In this document: positions 24,101 to 36,100 of the stretch, piece by piece
Layout: every line of letters begins with the position of its first letter
Position numbering within the stretch: the stretch's first letter is position 1
DNA from: Nemertoderma westbladi
Lineage: Eukaryota; Xenacoelomorpha; Nemertodermatida; Nemertodermatidae
Assembly: GCA_032718475.1 (NCBI GenBank)
Contig: JAUCBJ010001945.1
Location: 1 to 64,000, forward strand
Length of the DNA: 64,000 nt
Reading direction: 5' to 3'
Translations under genes and position numbers: made by a program
Notes under the pieces: generated by a model
Database searches by the model: none
Told to the model about the DNA's origin: nothing
Seen by the model: the letters and a program-made list of their open reading frames with translations, nothing else

Positions 24101-27100
24101 TATCTTCCCTTAGGTTACTGGCTACATCTATTCCAACCTGTCAGTGACACAGCTTTTATCTTCCCCTAGGTTACTGGCTACATCTATTCCAACCTGTCAG
24201 TGACACAACTTTTATCTTCCCTTAGATTACTGGCTACATCTATTCCAACCTGTCAGTGACACAGCTTTTATCTTCCCTTAGGTTACTGGCTACATCTATT
24301 CCAACCTGTCAGTGACACAACTTTTATCTTCTCTTAGGTTACTGGCTACATCTATTCCAACCTGTCAGTGACACAGCTTTTATCTTCCCTTAGGTTACTG
24401 GCTACATCTATTCCAACCTGTCAGTGACACAACTTTTATCTTCCCTTAGGTTACTGGCTACATCTATTCCAACCTGTCAGTGACACAGCTTTTATCTTCC
24501 CTTAGGTTATTGGCTACATCTATTCCAACCTGTCAGTGACACAACTTTTATCTTCCCTTAGGTTTCTGGCTACATGTCAGTGACACAACTTTTATCTTCC
24601 CTTAGGTTACTGCGGCTACATCTATTCCAACCTGTCAGTGACACAACTTTTATCTTCCCTTTGGTTACGGGCTACATCTATTCCAAACTGTCAGTGACAC
24701 AACTTTTATCTTCCCTTAGGTTACTGGCTACATCTATTCCAACATGTCAGTGACACAACTTTTATCTTCCCTTAGGTTACTGGCTACATCTATTCCAACC
24801 TGTCAGTGACACAACTTTTATCTTCCCTTAGGTTACTGGTTACATCGATTCCAACATGTCAGTGACACATCTTTTATCTTCCCTTAGGTTACTGGCTACA
24901 TCTATTCCAACCTGTCAGTGACACAACTTTTATCTTCCCTTAGGTTACTGGCTACATCTATTCCAACCTGTCAGTGACACAGCTTTTATCTTCCCTTAGG
25001 TTACTGGCTACATCTATTCCAACCTGTCAGTGACACAGATTTTATCTTCCCTTAGGTTACTGGCTACATCTATTCCAACCTGTCAGTCACACAGTCAACT
25101 TTTATCTTCCCTTAGGTTTCTGGCTACATCTATTCCAACATGTCAGTGACACAACTTTTATCTTCCCTTAGGTTATTGGCTACATCTATTCCAACCTGTC
25201 AGTGACACAACTTTTATCTTCCCTTAGGTTACTGGCTACATCTATTCCAACCTGTCAGTGACACAACTTTTATCTTCCCTTAGGTTACTGGCTACATCTA
25301 TTCCAACCTGTCAATGACACAACTTTTATCTTCCCTTAGGTTACTGGCTACATCTATTCCAACATGTCAGTGACACAACTTTTATCTTCCCTTAGGTTAC
25401 TGGCTACATCTATTCCAACCTGTCAGTGACACAACTTTTATCTTCCCTTAGGTTACTGGCTACATCTATTCCAACCTGTCAATGACACAACTTTTATCTT
25501 CCCTTAGGTTACTGGTTACATCGATTCCAACATGTCAGTGACACAACTTTTATCTTCCCTTAGGTTACTGGCTACATCTATTCCAACCTGTCAGTGACAC
25601 AACTTTTATCTTCCCTTAGGTTACTGGCTACATCTATTCCAACCTGTCAGTGACACAACTTTTATCTTCCCTTAGGTTACTGGCTACATCTATTCCAACC
25701 TGTCAGTGACACAACTTTTATCTTCCCTTAGGTTACTGGCTACATCTATTCCAACCTGTCAATGACACAACTTTTATCTTCCCCTAGGTTACTGGCTACA
25801 TCTATTCCAACCTGTCAGTGACACAACTTTTATCTTCCCCTAGGTTACTGGCTACATCTATTCCAACCTGTCAGTGACACAACTTTTATCTTCCCTTAGT
25901 TTACTGGCTACATCTATTCCAACCTGTCAGTGACACAACTTTTATCTTCCCTTAGATTACTGGCTACATCTATTCCAACCTGTCAATGACACAACTTTTA
26001 TCTTCCCCTAGGTTACTGGCTACATCTATTCCAACCTGTCAGTGACACAACTTTTATCTTCCCTTAGGTTACTGGCTACATCTATTCCAACCTGTCAGTG
26101 ACACAGCTTTTATCTTCCCCTAGGTTACTGGCTACATCTATTCCAACCTGTCAGTGACACAACTTTTATCTTCCCTTAGGTTACAGGCTACATCTATTCC
26201 AACCTGTCAGTGACACAACTTTTATCTTCCCTTAGGTTACTGGCTACATCTATTCCAACCTGTCAGTGACACAGCTTTTATCTTCCCCTAGGTTACTGGC
26301 TACATCTATTCCAACCTGTCAGTGACACAACTTTTATCTTCCCTTAGATTACTGGCTACATCTATTCCAACCTGTCAATGACACAACTTTTATCTTCCCT
26401 TAGGTTACTGGTTACATCAATTCCAACATGTCAGTGACACAACTTTTATCTTCCCTTAGGTTACTGGCTACATCTATTCCAACCTGTCAGTGACACAACT
26501 TTTATCTTCCCTTAGGTTACTGGCTACATCTATTCCAACCTGTCAATGACACAACTTTTATCTTCCCTTAGGTTACTGGTTACATCGATTCCAACATGTC
26601 AGTGACACAACTTTTATCTTCCCTTAGGTTACTGGTTACATCGATTCCAACATGTCAGTGACACAACTTTTATCTTCCCTTAGGTTACTGGCTACATCTA
26701 TTCCAACCTGTCAGTGACACAACTTTTATCTTCCCTTAGGTTACTGGCTACATCTATTCCAACCTGTCAGTGACACAACTTTTATCTTCCCTTAGGTTAC
26801 TGGTTACATCGATTCCAACATGTCAGTGACACAACTTTTATCTTCCCTTAGGTTACTGGTTACATCGATTCCAACATGTCAGTGACACAACTTTTATCTT
26901 CCCTTAGGTTACTGGCTACATCTATTCCAACCTGTCAGTGACACAACTTTTATCTTCCCTTAGGTTACTGGCTACATCTATTCCAACCTGTCAGTGACAC
27001 AACTTTTATCTTCCCTTAGGTTACTGGCTACATCTATTCCAACCTGTCAATGACACAACTTTTATCTTCCCTTAGGTTACTGGCTACATCGATTCCAACA

Positions 27101-30100
27101 TGTCAGTGACACAACTTTTATCTTCCCTTAGGTTACTGGCTACATCTATTCCAACCTGGCAGTGACACAACTTTTATCTTCCTTAGGTTACTGGCTACAT
27201 CTATTCCAACCTGTCAATGACACAACTTTTATCTTCCCTTAGGTTACTGGTTACATCGATTCCAACATGTCAGTGACACAACTTTTATCTTCCCTTAGGT
27301 TACTGGCTACATCTATTCCAACCTGTCAGTGACACAACTTTTATCTTCCCTTAGGTTACTGGCTACATCTATTCCAACCTGTCAATGACACAACTTTTAT
27401 CTTCCCTTAGGTTACTGGCTACATCTATTCCAACCTGTCAGTGACACAACTTTTATCTTCCCTTAGGTTACTGGCTACATCTATTCCAACCTGTCAGTGA
27501 CACAACTTTTATCTTCCCTTAGGTTACTGGCTACATCTATTCCAACCTGTCAATGACACAACTTTTATCTTCCCTTAGGTTACTGGTTACATCTATTCCA
27601 ACCTATCTGTGACACAACTTTTATCTTCCCTTAGGTTACTGGCTACATCTATTCCAACCTGTCAGTGACACAGCTTTTATCTTCCCTTAGGTTACTGGCT
27701 ACATCTATTCCAACCTGTCAATGACACAACTTTTATCTTCCCTTAGGTTACTGGCTACATTTATTCCAACCTGTCAGTGACACAACTTTTATCTTCCCTT
27801 AGGTTACTGGCTACATCGATTCCAACATGTCAGTGACACAACTTTTATCTTCCCTTAGGTTACTGGCTACATCTATTCCAACCTGGCAGTGACACAACTT
27901 TTATCTTCCCTTAGGTTACTGGCTACATCTATTCCAACCTGGCAGTGACACAACTTTTATCTTCCTTAGGTTACTGGCTACATCTATTCCAACCTGTCAG
28001 TGACACAACTTTTATCTTCCCTTAGGTTACTGGCTACATCTATTCCAACCTGTCAATGACACAACTTTTATCTTCCCTTAGGTTACTGGTTACATCGATT
28101 CCAACATGTCAGTGACACAACTTTTATCTTCCCTTAGGTTACTGGCTACATCTATTCCAACATGTCAGTGACACAACTTTTATCTTCCCTTAGGTTACTG
28201 GCTACATCTATTCCAACCTGGCAGTGACACAACTTTTATATTCCTTAGGTTACTGGCTACATCTATTCCAACCTGTCAGTGACACAACTTTTATCTTCCC
28301 TTAGGTTACTGGCTACATCTATTCCAACCTGTCAGTGACACAACTTTTATCTTCCCTTAGGTTACTGGCTACATCTATTCCAACCTGTCAGTGACACAAC
28401 TTTTATCTTCCCTTAGGTTACAGGCTACATCTATTCCAACCTGTCAGTGACACAGCTTTTATCTTCCCTTAGGTTACTGGCTACATCTATTCCAACCTGT
28501 CAGTGACACAGCTTTTATCTTCCCTTAGGTTACTGGCTACATCTATTCCAACCTGGCAGTGACACAACTTTTATCTTCCTTAGGTTACTGGCTACATCTA
28601 TTCCAACCTGTCAGTGACACAACTTTTATCTTCCCTTAGGTTACTGGCTACATCTATTCCAACCTGTCAGTGACACAACTTTTATCTTCCCTTAGGTTAC
28701 TGGCTACATCTATTCCAACCTGTCAGTGACACAACTTTTATCTTCCCTTAGGTTACTGGCTACATCTATTCCAACCTGTCAGTGACACAACTTTTATCTT
28801 CCCTTAGGTTACTGGCTACATCTATTCCAACCTGTCAGTGACACAACTTTTATCTTCCCTTAGGTTACTGGCTACATCTATTCCAACCTGTCAGTGACAC
28901 AACTTTTATCTTCCCTTGGGTTACTGGCTACATCTATTCCAACCTGTCAGTGACACAGCTTTTATCTTCCCTTAAGTTACTGGCTACATCTATTCCAACC
29001 TGTCAGTGACACAGCTTTTATCTCCCCTTAGGTTACTGGCTACATCTATTCCAACCTGTCAGTGACACAGCTTTTATCTTCCCTTAGGTTACTGGCTACA
29101 TCTATTCCAACCTGTCAGTGACACAGCTTTTATATCCCCTTAGGTTACTGGCTACATCTATTCCAACCTGTCAGTGACACAACTTTTATCTTCCCTTAGG
29201 TTACTGGCTACATCTATTCCAACCTGTCAGTGACACAGCTTTTATCTTCCCTTAGGTTACTGGCTACATCTATTCCAACCTGTCAGTGACACAACTTTTA
29301 TCTTCCCTTAGGTTACTGGCTACATCTATTCCAACCTGTCAGTGACACAACTTTTATCTTCCCTTAGGTTACTGGCTACATCTATTCCAACCTGTCAGTG
29401 ACACAGCTTTTATTGTTGTTATATTTCTAACGATTTTGGTATCTTTTATATCGGCTGCGGCTCTTTCCCATCTGATTATCTTCCACATGTACCTCAGTAA
29501 GTATTTAGTCTATGTAATAAGTTGTACTCATTGAATTTACATTATCGACTCATTGAGTTTACATTATCGACTCATTTAGTTTACATTATTGACTCATTTA
29601 TAGTATTTTCATTCACAGCTCTATATTATTATTGCACTTTCAGTGTATTACCAGATGACAACTTACGAGTTCTTCACCAGTCGACAGGCGTCACTGAAAC
29701 CTGCTACAGGCGCAGCTGGTAGTAGCCAATCACAGGGGTCTCTCCAAGATCAGCAGCGACCGCAAGTAAAGGATTACTCAGCGCGGTCCGAGGTAAGATA
29801 GTGCCCAGCTGCATCACGGCCCAAGGTCAGTTAGTTTCCAGCTGCATCGCAGTAAGTTAATGCCCAGCTGCACAGAGGTTCGAGGTCAGTTAGTGCCCAG
29901 CTGCATCGCGGTTCGAGTTACGTTAGGGCCCAGCTGCATCGCGGTTCGAGTAAAGTTATTGCCCAGCTGCATCGCGGTATGTTAGTACCCAGCTGCATCG
30001 CTGCCCGATGTAAGATAGTGACCAGCTACATCGGGTTCGAGTTAAGTTAGGGCCCAGCTGCATCGCGGTTCGAGTTACGTTAGTGCCCAGCTGCATCGCG

Positions 30101-33100
30101 GTCCGAGGTAAGTTATTGCCCAGCTGCATCGCGGTATGTTAATGTCCAGCTGCATCGCGGTTCGAGTTACGTTAGTGCCCAGCTGCATCGCGGTTCGATG
30201 TAAGTTAGTGCCAGCTGCATCACGCCAGCTGCACTGAGGTTCGAGGTAAGTTAGTACCCAGCTGCATCGCGGTTCGAGTTACGTTAGTGCCCAGCTGCAT
30301 CGCGGTTCGAGTTACGTTAGTGCCCAGCTCCATCGCGGCCCGAGGTTAGGTAGTTCCCAGCTGCATCGCAGTCATCTCTGCAAGCAGTCGTCTCACCTTA
30401 CCATGTGGGACGTGAAGCCCTCGAATAAACAATCAGTGGATTGGTTTACATACTGGTGAGCATCGGAAGTAACTACTTACCCATCCGTAATCGCATTGAT
30501 TGAGTCACAATGTTGTCTGTTTCTGAGTTTCCCTTTAATGGTGTTGAATGGGTGGACGTTTGCTTGTTTAAATATTTTAAAATTTAATTTTTATCTCCAC
30601 AGGACATGACAACGAATGCCCGAGACGGGAAACAATTTCACGACGAAGTTGACCAACCTCCGAAGGTAGAAGAACTAGACAGTGGTAGATTAGATTTGGA
30701 GTCTGTGACCTCCAGCATGAGGAGTCGTGTTGTAGGTGAGTGTCTGTTCTGTCGCAGCTGATGGATCCGGTAATCTACCTGCTTCTATCTACAGTGTAGT
30801 TCTGGATATATAAAGTATCCTGGGTCACGCTGAGATGACATAAACTGCACGCCGTGTGACCAGCCTTCACGTAGTTAAACTGCACGCCGTATGTGTCCAG
30901 CCTTGACGTAGTTAAACTGCACGCCGTATGTGTCCACCCTTGGTGTAGTTAAACTGCTCGCCGTATGTGTCCAGCCTTGGTGTAGTTAAACTGTACGCCG
31001 TATGTGTCCAGCCTTGGTGTAGTTAAACTGCACGCCGTGTGACCAGCCTTGACGTAGTTAAACTGCACGCCGAATGTGTCCACCCTTGGCGTAGTTAAAC
31101 TGCACACCGTCTGTGTCCGGCCTTGGTGTAGTGAAACTGCACGCCGTATGTGTCCAGCCTTGGCGTAGTTAAACTGCACGCCGTATGTGTCCAACCTTGG
31201 CGTAGTTAAACTGCACGCCGTATGTGTCCAGCCTTGACGTAGTTAAACTTCACGCCGTATGTGTCCAACCTTGGCGTAGTTAAACTGCACGCCGTATGTG
31301 TCCAGCCTTGGCGTAGTTAAACTGCACGCCGTATCTGCTATCCCCAACATTATTCAATTTGTATACCGGAAGCATTCACTCAGGACTTGAATCCACTGAA
31401 CACGGATGTTATGTGCACAATACATGGCTTGGGGTGATATGTTATGCCGACGACATCTTGGTCATTGGCACAGCCGCCTCGGAGGTAGAGTTTCTTGTCG
31501 GGCGGGTCGTATCGGGCCTAAACGAGATCACCCTTGACATTGAACAGACAAAAACTAAGTGGATCATCTGCCGAGGGAAAAAGTGTACGGACACTGCGAC
31601 ACCAACATTCCTTAACATAAATGGGACCCTAGTACCCGCAAAGCCATCATTAACATTCTTGGGTTTCAAATTCACATCTGCATCGAATAGACTGGCCGAC
31701 TGCATTCGAATAATCGCTTCAGCCGCCGACACATTTCATAGAAACAGTTGGACCGTTCGTTGGCTGCATACCGACATCCTTAGTCACTTATGGAAGGTAA
31801 TCGGCATCCCCAACATTTTATATAGCTTAAAGTTCCTTATTGGTTAGTTATCATCCAGCGACATAGCGCCTTAGATGTCTACTACAGAAAAATCCTTCGT
31901 GGCCTACTGTGTCTTGGGACGTACGTCAATAATCACACCATTCTCAGTATACTGCATTGCAAACCGATATCTACGGAAGCGTTCTTCTGCCTCAATTGGT
32001 ACAATAACCCGATGTACACGATGTCCAAATCCAACACTGCAATCCATCCTATGAATATCTTTGCAAACCCACTCTGATCCTCACTCCAGCTATGTTGGTC
32101 TCGGCAGCTCTTACAGTAAATGCAACAATTTGTATCCGATGCCGCACATCTCTTCTCTCCTCACCTTCCAGTATAATAAGGAAGCATTGTTGTCAAGGAT
32201 GAATTGTGGTTCGATGTCAACAAGCGATCGTATAAAAATGGATCTCATCACGAATTATTACAACCTCCAGAATAAATCATTCTCATCTAGGCACTCTCGC
32301 ATCCTTGAGTTCTTCAACGCGATATAGACACCGACCCTACTAAGCACTATCATATATAAGTATCATTATGTTCCTTGTGGTGCTGGGCACGCTGGTATTA
32401 CGGGATGTTTGTTTCCAACAACCCCCCCCCCCCCCCCCCCCCCCCCCCAACCCCACTCGTTAACATAATATAACTAGTACTGATACGATTGACTGACGTA
32501 TTGGATAATGTGCAATAGGATTATCGTGCGTATGTTAATCATATATTTCATGTGTGCTGCCCAACGTGTATATAGAATTCGGTTCCGCCTGATTTTATTT
32601 CTGCCTTATTTCACATTTTATTTCTATGTTGTTTTGTTGTTTATAATCATGACAAATAAATAATTTTAATATATGGCGCCACCGTGCGGCCGCAATACGT
32701 ATGAATGAATGAATGTATTTTTTTTTATTGACGTTTTTCTATGTTGTTTCACAGCTGTCCCATCTCCAGCCCCTGTTGCTCAATATGAATTATTTCACCA
32801 GAAAGAAGCCGCTGTAAATCAACCATCGCGAATAATATCGCATCCAATGAAGGCCAAATCAGAAACCTTCCCACCCACGCATACGGAAATGGATTACAGG
32901 TTTGGAGTTTTAAATTATTTTGTTAAAAAATCTGCGCAAAATATATTCAGGAGCTTCGTACCAATAATTATTAACGTGACGTAACACACCACATATTGTT
33001 TTCAGTATCACTGTAATAAAATGTTCCTCAACAATATAAATACGGCCGGAGGCGACCCGAAGGCTCCTCTTTCGATAGCTGCTACCCGAGCGTACCGTAG

Positions 33101-36100
33101 GGGTGGGCGCTACTCCTATCTGCTACCCGAGGGTGGGTAGGGGTGGGCGCTACTCCTATCTGCTACCCGAGGGTGGGTAGGGGTGGGCGCTACTCCTATC
33201 TTCTACCCGAGGGTGGGTAGGGGTGGGCGCTACTCCTATCTGCTACCCGAGGGTGGGTAGGGGTGGGCGCTACTCCTATCTGCTACCCGAGGGTGGGTAG
33301 GGGTGGGCGCTACTCCTATCTGCTACCCGAGGGTAGGGGTGGGCGTTACTCCTAGCTGCTACCCGAGGGTAAGGGTGGGCGCTACTCCTATCTGCTTACC
33401 GAAGGTAGGGGTGGGCGCTTCACCTATCTGCTACCCAGGGATAGGGGTGGGCGCTACTCCTATCTGCTACCCGAAGGTAGGGGTGGGCGCTACTCCTATC
33501 TGCTACCCGAGGGTAGGGGTGGGCGCTACTCCTAGCTGCTACCCGAGGGTAAGGGTGGGCGCTACTCCTATCTGCTAACCGAAGGTAGGGGTGGGCGCTT
33601 CACCTATCTGCTACCCAGGGATAGGGGTGGGCGCTACTCCTATCTGCTAACCGAGGGTATGGGTGTGCGGTACTCCTATCTGCTACCCAATGGTAGGGGT
33701 GGGCGCTACTCCTATCTGCTATGCTAACCAAAGGTTGGGGTGGGCGCTACTCCTATCTGCTAACCGAAGGTAGGGGTGGGCGCTACTCCTATATGCTACC
33801 CGAAGGTAGGGGTGGGCGCTACTCCTATCTGCTAACCGAGGGTAGGGGTTGGCGCTTCACCTATCTGCTACCCAAGGGTAGGGGTGGGCGCTACTCCTAT
33901 CTGCTACCCAAGGGTAGGGGTGGGCGCTACTCCTATCTGCTACCCGAGGGTAGGGGTGGGCGCTACTCCTATCTGCTACCCAAGGGTTGAGGTGGGCGCT
34001 ACTCCTATCTGCTACCCGAGGGTAGGGGTGGGCGCTACTCCTATCTGCTACCCGAGGGTAGGGGTGGGCGCTACTCCTATCTGCTAACCGAGGGTAGGGG
34101 TGGGCGCTTCACCTATCTACTACCCAAGGGTAGGGGTGGGCGCTACTCCTATCTGCTAACCGAGGGTATGGGTGTGCGCTACTCCTATCTGCTAGCCAAG
34201 GGTAGGGGTGGGCGCTACTCCTATCTGCTATGCTAACCAAAGGTTGGGGTGGGCGCTACTCCTATCTGCTACCCGAGGGTAGGGGTGGGCGCTACTCCTA
34301 TCTGCTAACCGAGGGTATGGGTGTGCGCTACTCCTATCTGCTACCCAAGGGTAGGGGTGGGCGCTACTCCTATCTGCTATGCTAACCAAAGGTTGGGGTG
34401 TGCGCTACTCCTATCTGCTAACCGAAGGTAGGGGTGGGCGCTACTCCTATATGCTACCCGAAGGTAGGTGTGGGCGCTACTCCTAGCTGCTAACCGAAGG
34501 TAGGGGTGGGCGCTACTCCTATATGCTACCCGAGGGTAGGGGTGGGCGCTACTCCTATATGCTACCCGAGGGTAGGGGTGGGCGCTACTCCTATCTGCTA
34601 CCCGAGGGTAGGGGTGGGCGCTACTCCTATATGCTACCCGAGGGTAGGGGTGGGCGCTACTCCTATATGCTTCCCGAGGGTAGGGGTGGGCGCTTCACCT
34701 ATCTGCTACCCAAGGATAGGGGTGGGCGCTAATCCTATCTGCTAACCGAAGGTAGGGGTGGGCGCTACTCCTATATGCTACCCGAAGGTAGGGGTGGGCG
34801 CTACTCCTATCTGCTAACCGATGGTAGGGGTGGGCTGGGCGCTTCACCTATCTGCTACCCAAGGGTAGGGGTGGGCGCTACTCCTATCTGCTACCCAAGG
34901 GTAGGGGTGGGCGCTACTCCTATCTGCTACCCAAGGGTAGGGGTGGGCGCTACTCCTATCTGCTACCCAAGGGTTGGGGTGGGCGCTACTCCTATATGTT
35001 ACCCGAAGGTAGGGGTGGGCGCTACTCCTATCTGCTAACCGAGGGTAGGGGTGGGCGCTTCACCTATCTGCTACCCAAGGGTAGGGGTGGGCGCTACACC
35101 TATCTGCTAACCGAGGGTATGGGTGTGCGCTACTCCTATCTGCTAGCCAAGGGTAGGGGTTGGCGCTACTCCTATCTGCTATGCTAACCAAAGGTTGGGG
35201 TGGGCGCTACTCCTATCTGCTACCCGATGGTAGGGATGGGCGCTACTCCTATCTGCTAACCGAGGGTATGGGTGTGCGCTACTCCTATCTGCTACCCGAA
35301 GGGTAGGGGTGGGCGCTACTCCTATCTGCTACTCCGAAGGTAGGGGTGGGCGCTACTCCTATCTGCTACCCGAAGGTAGGGGTGGGCGCTACTCCTATAT
35401 GCTACCCGAAGGTAGGGGTGGGCGCTACTCCTATCTGCTACCCGAAGGTAGGGGTGGGCGCTACTCCTATATGCTACCCGAGGGTAGGGGTGGGCGCTAC
35501 TCCTATATGCTACCCGAGGGTAGGGGTGGGCGCTACTCCTATCTGCTACCCGAGGGTAGGGGTGGGCGCTACTCCTATATGCTACCCGAGGGTAGGGGTG
35601 GGCGCTACTCCTATATGCTACCCGAGGGTAGGGGTGGGCGCTTCACCTATCTGCTACCCAAGGATAGGGGTGGGCGCTACTCCTATATGCTACCCGAGGG
35701 TAGGGGTGGGCGCTACTCCTATCTGCTACCCGAGGGTAGGGGTGGGCGCTACTCCTATATGCTACCCGAGGGTAGGGGTGGGCGCTACTCCTATATGCTA
35801 CCCGAGGGTAGGGGTGGGCGCTACTCCTATCTGCTACCCGAGGGTAGGGGTGGGCGCTACTCCTATATGCTACCCGAGGGTAGGGGTGGGCGCTACTCCT
35901 ATATGCTACCCGAGGGTAGGGGTGGGCGCTACTCCTATCTGCTACCCGAGGGTAGGGGTGGGCGCTACTCCTATATGCTACCCGAGGGTAGGGGTGGGCG
36001 CTACTCCTATCTGCTACCCGAGGGTAGGGGTGGGCGCTACTCCTATCTGCTACCCGAGGGTAGGGGTGGGCGCTACTCCTATATGCTACCCGAGGGTAGG

